The position numbers and the translations under genes are program-made. Of a stretch of DNA of 50,040 nucleotides, positions 8,141-16,441 are shown one piece after another. The stretch lies in NCBI RefSeq assembly GCF_003034845.1, contig NZ_PZKC01000015.1, positions 1-50,040 on the forward strand, written 5' to 3'. Position 1 is the first letter of the stretch. Each line of letters starts with the position of its first letter. This DNA comes from Pseudothauera lacus. Lineage in GTDB: Bacteria > Pseudomonadota > Gammaproteobacteria > Burkholderiales > Rhodocyclaceae. The notes under the pieces were generated by a model, which searched no databases, was not told the DNA's origin, and saw nothing but the letters and a program-made list of their open reading frames with translations.

Positions 8141-11100
8141 TCAAATTCCGCGTCTTCGGGAATACTCGCGCAGTCGCAAGTAACGGGCATCCTGCGCAAG
8201 GTTTGGCGCGGCCTGAACGATTTGATCCAGGCATTGCCCCAACTCCCGAGGCCCCCACTGTTGGTCGGCAATCACGGCATTCAGCAGGATCAGTGCATCC
8301 GCTGGATATCTGCTGCACAAACCCGATTCGTGTAGCAGATGTACGACATAGTGCGGGTGTTCAATCGGTTGCAGCCAGTCCTGCACCGCAGCCAAGGCAG
8401 CCGGGAATTCACCCCGGGCGGCAATTACCATACGAGTCAAAGACTCGGCGATTCGTCGGGTGGCCAAGTCGCGGGATTTTGGCCAGATCTGTTGCCAGAA
8501 CGGTTGGGCGCGGTTATTCCAGTAGTCCTCACGCTGATCGGCTGCGCCTTCCAGTGCTTGGGAGAGTGCCTGCGCGGATTCCTCCAACCCTTCTTGTGGA
8601 AGCGCGCCAATTGCAGATCGGAATTCCTCTACGGAGAATCCCTCGGTCGGGCCCAATGCTGCGTAGGTGAGGAAGGTCGCGAATTGCTGGCGGTGCTCGC
8701 CAAGATCGGCATAGTGCTTTGCACTGTCCAGAAACTGTGACTTGAAGGCTGTCAGCAATGGCTGGTACAAGCGCGGCGACCAGAGGAATCCTTCCCACAC
8801 GGCCTTGGCTTCAACGGGATTGCTCCAGCCGAACAACGGCAGCAGGTGCTGCTCGGTCCAAGGGCGATCCACACGGAAAAATGCGATCAGCCGAGACCCC
8901 ATCAGCACCCGACCGTGGCGGAATCGATCTACCTGCACGTCGCACAGTGTGGTGAAGATGGGCTTCAATTCAGCAGGAAGCAGATCGTTGTCGTTCGGGT
9001 TCTGCTTGAACCACAAGTTGATCAGTGCCTGTGTGGCGTGTCCGATGGGATGATTGATTGCCGAGCCGACAGGGTCGTAGGTTTCGACGCCGTTTCGAAT
9101 AATGCGAGAACCTGAGCCTGCCTCTAGCGGCAAGGCCAGAACACGGCGGCACAGGTTCAGCAGGATGTCCTCATGGCGGCTGATAGCCTTGGAGGCTGCC
9201 TCCATCCACCAAGTCACGGCGTGATCAATTTCCAGCAGCACAGCATCCGGCATGGTCTGTACCAGCGGTGCGGCGTACCGCCAGGATCGCAACACCATTC
9301 CTTCTTCGGCCCATGCCTGCAGAGCTTCGCGCCATCGGCCAGCGGGCCACACGCCATCTCGTGCGAGATCACCTAGCGCGGACAAGCTGTGAAAGAAACG
9401 AGTGCGGCAAACGTCGCGCCACGTGTCTTCGTAGAAAGGTCGCCGCTCCGGTGTAGGCTTGGTGAGCCATTGCACAAGCTCCTGCCGTTTGCGGGGAGCA
9501 ATGTCGACATCCCGGCTGTCCTCGTAATCCGGATCACCGGTGCCGCTCATCCAGTGTGAGAACTCGTCACGCTCGTTGGTCGCCAACTGCCATTGCGGGT
9601 AGGCAGTAGATATTTCCGCCAAGCGTGCCGCCGCAGACGCACCCAAAACGAGGCCCGATGTGTTGAGCTTGGCCAGATGCAGCCAGACGGTACGGGCCAC
9701 CAAGTCTTGCCAATGTTCTGCTTCCAAGTCGTCCCGGTACATCTCTCGCGGCGGGCCTGCCAAAATGGCCGCCTCCAGGCTTTGCTCTGCGACTCCTGCC
9801 AAATGCTGTCCCTGCAGGACCAACAGCCTGAATACCTCCCGCCCGGTATCTGTGGACCACAGCCACCACGCGTCGTCGGCCAGCAACCAATCCACCCACT
9901 GCTCGGGCTGGATGCAATCGTCGTGGCTCGCGGCAAACAGGGCCAGACGTTTAAAGGTGGGGTAAGGCAACTCGAACCAGTTCTGCGCGATGCGTGTTGC
10001 ACGCGCACTGTCGTTGACACGAATCGCCAGCCAGGCATCGCGCAGCAATTCGATCAGGCTACTCCAGTCGCGGAAACCCCGGTTCTGCCAGTGGGGCGTG
10101 ATGGATGGCAGATCCCAATGCGAGCGGTCGCTACGGTCGTCGGCCTCGCCCAATTCGCGCAGCAGGTCCAGTGCATCACGCAACAACTGCTGGAAATCTT
10201 CCAACAGATGCGGCAAAGCAGATTTCCATGGCTCGTCGGCAAGGTCGCACAGGGTTGAATGCACGTGATCGGCGGCCAGCGCGAGCTCCCAGTCCACCAA
10301 TTGCTTGATCCGCGCGGGCTCGTCAGCGCTGCTCGAATCATCGTCGCCCCAGCGAAACGGCTTCTTCAAGACTACCTTCGGGGCAAGCAACTCCCGCAAT
10401 TCCAGACGCAATGTGGCGGTCAGTCCTTCGCGCTTGAGACGACCTTGCCAGCGATATAAGTCGGGATCACGCCATGGCGATTTCACCCGGCCACAGAGCA
10501 GTAGACGCCACAAGGTGCGCATCAGTGGGCCAGGAATGGCCTTGGGTGCGTGTAAGCGGATTTCATCGAGCTCGGAGGTTTTTCCTTCGCGTTCCAGTGA
10601 AGCAAATTGATCCAGCTCGTGTTCGATCAGCCACGGCCAACGGTCGTGCAACTGCCCCCCGCGTTCTGCGATCCAGACGACTAGTCTGGGGTCATCCAGG
10701 TGGCGCACCAGCCAGCGGGCCAGATGGAACATCACGTCATCCCATTGAGTTTCGGGGCTCACTCCGGAAACCAATCGCATTGGCTGCGCGCGGTCGTAAG
10801 GGGCAGGTCTACGAATCAGACTGAAGCGGAGATTGCCATCAATCTTTTTGCGTGCAGGAACATCAAAACGTGCCAGATCACTGTAACGATAGCGTTCGTC
10901 AGAAAATGCGTCCAACAACCAATCCAGCGACGGAGCAGGACTGCAATCGGCAAAGCGTTTAGCCGGCAAGCCCGCTTGATCTGACAATGCCCACAGCATC
11001 CTTCCTACAAAGTCGTTTTGTGGCTTGCTTTCCTTGGGTAGGCGATGCGCATAGCGTGCGACAAGGCGTTCTTTGCCACCAACTCCATCGCGATACACGG

Positions 11101-11941
11101 ACGCCCAAACGTGCAGGGTCCGGTGCAGGCTCCGATGAAAGGCTGCATCGTCGTACAAGATAGGACTTACATGCTTATCCTTCCATGCCTGTAATGCAGA
11201 CTCCGCCTTACCGGTTTCGTAAGATGCGAAGGCGAACATTTTCTGTGCCCCATCCAGCGCATGGGCCGCAGTCATGTATCTCAACACAGGGTCGTCGATG
11301 CTGTATCCAACGAAACACAGCGTGTAGTCCCGAAATAAGCCAGCGACAAATCGAGCCGCCCAGCCTTGGGTCAAGTATGCCTGACCAAAATCTCCATCTG
11401 ACAAGACGAGCTGATCGAGGTCATCCGCCGATGGTTGGACAGGCATTCTCCCGTGCAGATGCACAACACCATCCCAGCGCAGGCGGGTCGGTGGATCGTG
11501 ATAAACGGTCGGGGCTGGCAAGCGATAGCAGCTTGCCGCATCTTCGAACAAGGTATCGAAATTTGTTGTTACCAGCTTGAGACCATCGTCACGAGACCTA
11601 CCGAGAGTCAGCAATGCGAAATGGGTTGTCAGTGCGCGCCGCTTGGTCAGATCAGCAGTGAGTATGGAAGGCAGCCCTCGACGAGTGGTCGTCCGTCCCC
11701 CTTGAATCCGCCGCTCATAGTGGCCAATCGCGCGATCAAATTGGCTTTGCTCGATCAAATCACCTTCAACTCTATCCGCCGGTTCTCCAGCTTGCTGGAA
11801 CAATCTCTGTACCAAGCCGCCAAAGTCTGGCAACCCTGCAGGACGTGAAATGCCTGCCCCACAGAAAAACACCAAGCGACCTTCCTCGTGCGCTTGCAAG
11901 AGCGCATCCGGAATGTCGGGGCCGTTGGTGACGAACTGCAC
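8141..11941 (-). CDS. Giant SIR2-domain protein, probable anti-phage NADase
   Basis: A 1266-residue protein with an N-terminal SIR2 fold: GAGISRPAGLPDF at 28-40, TTNFDTLFE with N127 and D129, and HLHG with H161. These positions correspond to NAD-binding and catalytic residues of SIR2-type NADases. The remaining thousand residues are helical, Trp-rich and unrecognised, as in the defence-associated sirtuins (DSR1/DSR2 type), which deplete NAD+ on phage infection. The DSR-like assignment is inference from architecture and context. The start is GTG at 11941, with AGAAGG upstream; the frame is open back only to the RhuM stop 57 nt away and contains no ATG. Sampled lines are 55-60 percent G+C, clearly below the flanking genome, which suggests acquisition. 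It occupies the place where hsdS and the 5' half of hsdR would be expected. Confidence 0.82.
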   Translation of the reverse strand: MQFVTNGPDIPDALLQAHEEGRLVFFCGAGISRPAGLPDFGGLVQRLFQQAGEPADRVEGDLIEQSQFDRAIGHYERRIQGGRTTTRRGLPSILTADLTKRRALTTHFALLTLGRSRDDGLKLVTTNFDTLFEDAASCYRLPAPTVYHDPPTRLRWDGVVHLHGRMPVQPSADDLDQLVLSDGDFGQAYLTQGWAARFVAGLFRDYTLCFVGYSIDDPVLRYMTAAHALDGAQKMFAFASYETGKAESALQAWKDKHVSPILYDDAAFHRSLHRTLHVWASVYRDGVGGKERLVARYAHRLPKESKPQNDFVGRMLWALSDQAGLPAKRFADCSPAPSLDWLLDAFSDERYRYSDLARFDVPARKKIDGNLRFSLIRRPAPYDRAQPMRLVSGVSPETQWDDVMFHLARWLVRHLDDPRLVVWIAERGGQLHDRWPWLIEHELDQFASLEREGKTSELDEIRLHAPKAIPGPLMRTLWRLLLCGRVKSPWRDPDLYRWQGRLKREGLTATLRLELRELLAPKVVLKKPFRWGDDDSSSADEPARIKQLVDWELALAADHVHSTLCDLADEPWKSALPHLLEDFQQLLRDALDLLRELGEADDRSDRSHWDLPSITPHWQNRGFRDWSSLIELLRDAWLAIRVNDSARATRIAQNWFELPYPTFKRLALFAASHDDCIQPEQWVDWLLADDAWWLWSTDTGREVFRLLVLQGQHLAGVAEQSLEAAILAGPPREMYRDDLEAEHWQDLVARTVWLHLAKLNTSGLVLGASAAARLAEISTAYPQWQLATNERDEFSHWMSGTGDPDYEDSRDVDIAPRKRQELVQWLTKPTPERRPFYEDTWRDVCRTRFFHSLSALGDLARDGVWPAGRWREALQAWAEEGMVLRSWRYAAPLVQTMPDAVLLEIDHAVTWWMEAASKAISRHEDILLNLCRRVLALPLEAGSGSRIIRNGVETYDPVGSAINHPIGHATQALINLWFKQNPNDNDLLPAELKPIFTTLCDVQVDRFRHGRVLMGSRLIAFFRVDRPWTEQHLLPLFGWSNPVEAKAVWEGFLWSPRLYQPLLTAFKSQFLDSAKHYADLGEHRQQFATFLTYAALGPTEGFSVEEFRSAIGALPQEGLEESAQALSQALEGAADQREDYWNNRAQPFWQQIWPKSRDLATRRIAESLTRMVIAARGEFPAALAAVQDWLQPIEHPHYVVHLLHESGLCSRYPADALILLNAVIADQQWGPRELGQCLDQIVQAAPNLAQDARYLRLREYSRRRGI

Positions 11942-11998
11942 AGTCAGCGCGCCTTCTGAGAGACACGCAAGGTGCGAGGATTCGCTGTGTGAACTTGA

Positions 11999-13054
11999 TT
12001 ACGCATCGTCATTCCCCTGCTTATTGCCAGACTCGATTTGTTTCAGCAGCCGGTCGAAGTCGCTTTCAAACAAGCGATCCTGGACGATGCGGTATTTCTC
12101 GAACTCGGATTCGGCGTGGGCTTTGGCGATTTCTGCGGTGACTTTGCCGGCGTCCTGCAGGATTTCCCGGTCGGTGGCTTCGATGAAGCGGTTGAGGCGT
12201 GTTTCCCAGTCCTGCATGGTCATGGGGATGTGCCGCTGGGCCATGTCTTCGGCGACATCGAGGTAGGCGTTCACGAGGCGGGAGAGCTGCGCCATTTCCG
12301 GTTCGGTGAGATAGTTCTTGTCGACGCTGACATCGAATTTCTGGATTTTTCCATGGGGCGCGTCTTTCCATGTGGTCAGGCCCATGTGCTGTTTCCCGGC
12401 ATCGGCCCGGTCCACGATGACCTCGGCGGCGGTGTGGCCGTGGATGGCCCAGTGGAGCTTGTTCTGCACGGTGGCGAAGAAGCGCTGGGTGGCGGTGGCG
12501 CTGCGGTCGTAGTCGATGGCGGTGGCGTAGATGTCGGTGATCTTCTGGTAGAACTTGCGCTCGCTGAGGCGGATTTCGCGGACGCGCTGGAGTTGTTCTT
12601 CGAAGTACTGTTTGGTCAGGACGGTGCCGCCGGCCTTGAGGCGTTCGTCGTCCATCGCGAAGCCCTTGATGGTGAACTCCTTGACCACGGTGGTCGCCCA
12701 TTTGCGGAACTGGACGGCCCGCTCGGAGTTGACCTTGTAGCCGACGGCGATGATGGCGGAGAGGTTGTAGTGGCCGGTGTCGTAGGTTTTGCCGTCGGCG
12801 GCAGTTATTCGAAATTTTCGAATAACTGAATCCTCCGTGAGTTCGTTGTCGGCGAAGAGGGTTTTGAGGTGGTAGTTGATGGTGGGGGTCTTCACGTCGT
12901 AGAGGACGCCCATCTTTTTTTGAGACAGCCAGATGTCCTCGTCGGCATAAACCGCCTCGACGCCACCTTGACCCTGCGCGGCGACGAAGGTGAGGTATTC
13001 CACCGCGGAGGAACGCGTGATGGTGGTTTCCTTGTTGTCGGGCTTCTTTTTCAT
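11999..13054 (-). CDS. RhuM family (virulence RhuM) protein
   Basis: A 351-residue protein of the RhuM family. It is recognised by the N-terminal block around WLSQKKMGVLYDV, INYHLKTLF and GKTYDTGHYNLSAIIAVGY, followed by the conserved VQFRKWAT segment. The C-terminal half includes a RAD-AGKQHMGLTTWK region. RhuM proteins often travel with type I methyltransferase genes and have been linked to toxin or defence functions, but the activity is unproven. Its ATG overlaps the TGA of the upstream ATPase-like gene (ATGA), so the two are translationally coupled. It is followed after 57 nt by the SIR2 gene. Confidence 0.85.
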   Translation of the reverse strand: MKKKPDNKETTITRSSAVEYLTFVAAQGQGGVEAVYADEDIWLSQKKMGVLYDVKTPTINYHLKTLFADNELTEDSVIRKFRITAADGKTYDTGHYNLSAIIAVGYKVNSERAVQFRKWATTVVKEFTIKGFAMDDERLKAGGTVLTKQYFEEQLQRVREIRLSERKFYQKITDIYATAIDYDRSATATQRFFATVQNKLHWAIHGHTAAEVIVDRADAGKQHMGLTTWKDAPHGKIQKFDVSVDKNYLTEPEMAQLSRLVNAYLDVAEDMAQRHIPMTMQDWETRLNRFIEATDREILQDAGKVTAEIAKAHAESEFEKYRIVQDRLFESDFDRLLKQIESGNKQGNDDA

Positions 13055-14619
13055 GTGTTGCCCCCTGGCTTTTCCAACTCCACCAGCAATGCCTGGCCCT
13101 TGGCGGTGAGCCGGTATTTCTGGAGGCGACTGCTGGGCTTTTCGGGGATGGTGGGCTCGATGAGGCCGCCTTCCACCATGCGCTTGATCTGCTTATGGAG
13201 TTCGCCGGAGACCGTTTTGTGACCGAGGATCGGCGCAATGACGGCTTTGCCGAGGGGCTGTGGTCGGATGGCCAGCATGACTTTGGCGGCCAAGGCCGAC
13301 TCTAGCCGTGACTCTAGCCGTGACTCTAGCCGTGACTCTAGCCGTGACTCTAGCCGTGACTCTAGCTGTCCGTCTGGGTCCTGACCTGCTCCCGACGGGG
13401 TCGCCGAGCCAGTGGCCGGTCTGCGGATCGTCAGGACGAAGGAGCCGCCATCCAGCCGGATTTCGGGTTCCGGGAGACCGGCCTCCCGGCAGCGGTGGAT
13501 CATGTCGCGGATGCCGGTGCCCATGCGCTCGATGTATTTGGTGAGATACATGGGCTCGGCAAGCAGCGGGTTGTGCGGGACGGAGGCGTGCGGGCCGCGC
13601 AGTTTTTCGAGGGTCAGGGTGGGCGGCAGGGAACCAGGGTTCCAGATTTCCAGCCGGTCCTTGAAGAGCATGACCTGCACGCTGGCGTTGCTGGTGTAGT
13701 CGCGATGCACGACGGCGTTGACGATGGCCTCGGCAACAACCTCCTGCGGGATTTCGTATTTCGTGGGCACCTGGGTGCCGTGCTCGCGGGTGCCGACCCA
13801 GAGATCGATTTTGGAGAGCACAAAGTCCTTGGCCTGGTCCACGAGGTCGAAGACCGTGCCCTTGTACACCTGATAGGAAGGGATGGGCTTGGCCACTTCA
13901 TAGCCGTGGAAGTGGGCGCATTTCACCTCGGATGTGATCAGGAAGCGTTGCGGCTGTTTGCCGAACAGCAGGATGGCGGCATGGGTCGGCCGACCCTTGT
14001 CGAGCAGGTTGAGGTGGGCCAGCACCTCATGGGGCGGCGTGTCCTCCGGCAACGGGAAATTGCGCCCCCGGCGGGCCAGCCCAAGAAAGCGGGTGATCTT
14101 GTCCGGGTCCAGGTCGTCGAGCGCGGCGTTTCGGCAGAACGTGGCATCGAAGGGCCCCAAACGGATCAGCTCGCGCTCTTCAAGTATCCGGACCAGGCTG
14201 GCGTAGACGGCGGAGACAAGTTCTTCGGAGGAATTGAAACGCCGCCGAACAAGGTTGTCCCCGACGCTGCGGATCAAGGCGCGCATTTTCGGATGCTTGG
14301 CATCATCGGCCGCACCCTTGACGAAGATCAGGCGGGTCTTGCCCTGCCGGGTGGCCTCGTTCAGTTCGAGGTGGGTGGGCGAGAGGCCGTCCTTGCTTTC
14401 CCAACCGTAGTCGTCTCCAAAGAGACCGAGGTAGAGGTCACAGTTCCGGACTTCATCGAGATAGACGGCATCGGGCCGACGGTCGGAAGAAGGGACGTCG
14501 CGCTCGAAGAGAAACGTCGCGAAGAAACGCCGCAGCAACGGGTCGCCGGAAAGGTATTCGCCCAGCGCCTTGCGCTCGGCGGCAAATTCCTTCTGCACGC
14601 TGCTGATGAAGATCCTCAT
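13051..14619 (-). CDS. DUF4062-AlbA_2-HATPase ATP-binding protein
   Basis: A 522-residue protein. Residues 1 to about 115 form a DUF4062 domain (MRIFISSVQKEF, RNCDLYLGLFGDDYGWE), a TIR/STAND-associated module. The middle resembles AlbA_2-type ATP-dependent DNA-binding proteins (THAAILLFGKQP). The GHKL-like block EAIVNAVVHRDY and GTGIRDMIHRC (HATPase_c_4 type) follows. A stretch of six LES units (RLES repeats) links this to a C-terminal winged-helix-like segment. Start ATG at 14619 overlaps the hsdM stop (ATGA), and its own stop overlaps RhuM, so hsdM, this gene and rhuM form one coupled block. A longer open frame upstream to 15285 is a shadow of hsdM. Confidence 0.85.
   Translation of the reverse strand: MRIFISSVQKEFAAERKALGEYLSGDPLLRRFFATFLFERDVPSSDRRPDAVYLDEVRNCDLYLGLFGDDYGWESKDGLSPTHLELNEATRQGKTRLIFVKGAADDAKHPKMRALIRSVGDNLVRRRFNSSEELVSAVYASLVRILEERELIRLGPFDATFCRNAALDDLDPDKITRFLGLARRGRNFPLPEDTPPHEVLAHLNLLDKGRPTHAAILLFGKQPQRFLITSEVKCAHFHGYEVAKPIPSYQVYKGTVFDLVDQAKDFVLSKIDLWVGTREHGTQVPTKYEIPQEVVAEAIVNAVVHRDYTSNASVQVMLFKDRLEIWNPGSLPPTLTLEKLRGPHASVPHNPLLAEPMYLTKYIERMGTGIRDMIHRCREAGLPEPEIRLDGGSFVLTIRRPATGSATPSGAGQDPDGQLESRLESRLESRLESRLESRLESALAAKVMLAIRPQPLGKAVIAPILGHKTVSGELHKQIKRMVEGGLIEPTIPEKPSSRLQKYRLTAKGQALLVELEKPGGNT
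13298..13369 (-). repeat. 12-bp tandem repeat, six copies, coding RLES units
   Basis: The unit GACTCTAGCCGT is repeated six times in perfect register (starts 13298, 13310, 13322, 13334, 13346, 13358; the last copy has CTGT). On the minus strand it encodes (R/Q)LES repeats in the linker of the DUF4062/HATPase protein. Because the unit is 12 bp, copy-number change would alter linker length without breaking the frame. Each unit contains CTAG, usually a rare tetranucleotide in such genomes. Confidence 0.95.
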
Positions 14620-16187
14620 GCGCCGATTCCGAGTTGTTTGAGAATTCTGCCAAGGGCCTGGTCGGTTTCCTTGGCCTCGGCCTCGATGACCTTGAGCTCC
14701 TCGACGATCTCCGCGATGGGCCGGTAGGTTTGCGCATCGCTGGTGTGGATATAGCGGCTGGGCGAGATGTTGTAGTCGTTCTTCTTCAGCTCGGCGTGAT
14801 CGACGATGCGGCTGAGTTTTTCTTCTTCCTTCCACCCGATGAGGGTGTCGGCAATGCGCTGGATGCCGGCTTCGGGGATGAAGTTCTTGGGGTCGCCCTT
14901 TTCGAAGACCTGCGAGGCATTGACGAGGAAGACCTTGCCCTGGCGCGCCGGCTGCTTGGCCTTGTTGAGGAACAGCACGATGCCCGGCGCGGTGGTGTTG
15001 TAGAAGAGATTTTCGGGCAGGTAGAGGACGCTCTCGATGAGATCGTGGTCGACGAACCACTGGCGGACGGCCTTTTCCTTGTTGGTGCCGGCATTGCCCG
15101 AGCCGCGCGAGGCAGCGCCGGTGTCGAGGACGACGGCGGCGCGGCCGGTGGCGTTCAGGCTGGCGTGGATGTGCTGCACCCAGCCCCAGTCGGCGGAAGA
15201 TTTGCCGGGAAAGCCGGCCCCGGCGGGGAAGCGGTCGAGTTCGTCGTTGTCGTAATCGGCCTCGGTGAACCAGTCCTGGTTCCACATGGGATTGGCGACG
15301 ACGCGGTCGAAGCTGCGGAGCTTGCCCTGCCTGTTGCGGAATTTGGGGTTCTTGAAGGTGTCGCCGATCTCGATCTGGCCTTCCATGTCGTGGATGATCA
15401 TGTTCATGTTGGCCATGGCCCAGGTTTCGGCGGTGTATTCCTGGCCGTAGAGCTTGAGGGGGGCGACGGTGCGTTTCTTGCCCTTGGCCGCCGCTTCCAT
15501 CGCGATCTCACATTTGATCAACAGGCCACCGGAGCCACACGTAGGATCGTAGATTTCCATTCCCGGCTCTGGCTGGAGCACGCGGGACATGATGGAGCCG
15601 ACCTCGGGCGGGGTGTAGAACTCGCCGGCGCTCTGGCCGCCGCCTTCGGCGAACTTGCGGATCAGGTATTCGTAGCTCTTGCCAATGATGTCGGCCTCGA
15701 CGTCGTCGAGCCCGAGGCGCTTGGTGCTGATGGCCTCGATAAGGTTGGAGAGGCGGTCGTCGTCGAGATCGCGCTGGCCGTGGGTGGTGGCGTTGAAGTC
15801 AACGCGGTCGATGATGCCCTGTAGCAGCGGATTCTCCCGGGCGATGGCCCGCATGTGGGTGGTAACGCCTTCGCCGATCTTGTCGGCGAGCTTGCGGATG
15901 ACCGACCACACCGGCTGCTCGGGATCGTCCGGCACGAGCGGAAGGTAGAAGCGGACGAGCTTGTGGTCGGCCCTGGCGAGCTGGAAGGCTCTCTTGCGCG
16001 AACCGACTTCCTCGGCAATGCGGTTCAGTTCATCGTCGAAGACGTCGCACAGGCGCTTGGTGAAGATGAGGGGGAGGATGTAGTCCTTGTATTTCGGCGC
16101 ATCCTTGGCCCCGCGGATGGAACAGGCTGCATCCCAGATCCAGGATTCGAGGGATTTGGCGCTACCGTTATTGCTTGCCATCGGCAT
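14616..16187 (-). CDS. hsdM: Type I DNA methyltransferase subunit HsdM
   Basis: A 523-residue, full-length HsdM. It has the N-terminal helical domain (about 1-170), the EFYTPPEV entry motif (189-196), the SAM-binding motif DPTCGSGG (214-221) and the catalytic NPMW variant of the NPPF/Y motif (299-302). It would methylate adenine when complexed with a specificity subunit. No hsdS is present in the window, so a partner in trans would be needed. ATG at 16187 is preceded by AAAGGG. It heads the minus-strand defence block and is coupled to the next gene by an ATGA overlap. G+C is about 58 percent in a line counted, lower than the flanks. Confidence 0.93.
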   Translation of the reverse strand: MPMASNNGSAKSLESWIWDAACSIRGAKDAPKYKDYILPLIFTKRLCDVFDDELNRIAEEVGSRKRAFQLARADHKLVRFYLPLVPDDPEQPVWSVIRKLADKIGEGVTTHMRAIARENPLLQGIIDRVDFNATTHGQRDLDDDRLSNLIEAISTKRLGLDDVEADIIGKSYEYLIRKFAEGGGQSAGEFYTPPEVGSIMSRVLQPEPGMEIYDPTCGSGGLLIKCEIAMEAAAKGKKRTVAPLKLYGQEYTAETWAMANMNMIIHDMEGQIEIGDTFKNPKFRNRQGKLRSFDRVVANPMWNQDWFTEADYDNDELDRFPAGAGFPGKSSADWGWVQHIHASLNATGRAAVVLDTGAASRGSGNAGTNKEKAVRQWFVDHDLIESVLYLPENLFYNTTAPGIVLFLNKAKQPARQGKVFLVNASQVFEKGDPKNFIPEAGIQRIADTLIGWKEEEKLSRIVDHAELKKNDYNISPSRYIHTSDAQTYRPIAEIVEELKVIEAEAKETDQALGRILKQLGIGA

Positions 16188-16350
16188 TAAGCCCTTTGGT
16201 GTTTGGGTTCTTATTGGAACGGAGTCAGCGTTCGAAACATTCTGCGATTATGCAAATTAAAGTGACCATCCGAAGGACGGCTTCATGCAGATTGCAGACT
16301 ATATCAAAGCGGGAACCGATAGGCTGCTGAGGCCGACCACCCGCCCCCTC

Positions 16351-16391
16351 CAAAAACAACGCCCCCGCCCGGTTTCCCGGACGGGGGCGTC
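16351..16391 (-). terminator. Intrinsic terminator of acnB
   Basis: A strong GC-rich hairpin (stem about 16361-16390, CGCCCCCGTCCGGG pairing with CCGGGCGGGGGCG around a short loop) is followed on the minus strand by GTTTTTG. It lies about 50 bp after the acnB stop and separates the aconitase transcript from the hsdM upstream region. Confidence 0.85.
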
Positions 16392-16441
16392 TTGCTACGG
16401 GTGGGTGGCGCTACGTCGGCGCCTCGCCCTGTCTCCCTACC

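Noticed and set aside
13298-13369. CRISPR-like array
   Set aside because: The units are contiguous 12-bp tandem copies with no spacers and are in frame within a protein linker.
14616-16187. A complete, functional type I restriction-modification system
   Set aside because: No specificity subunit is present and HsdR lacks its nuclease and Walker A regions, so only the methyltransferase subunit is intact.
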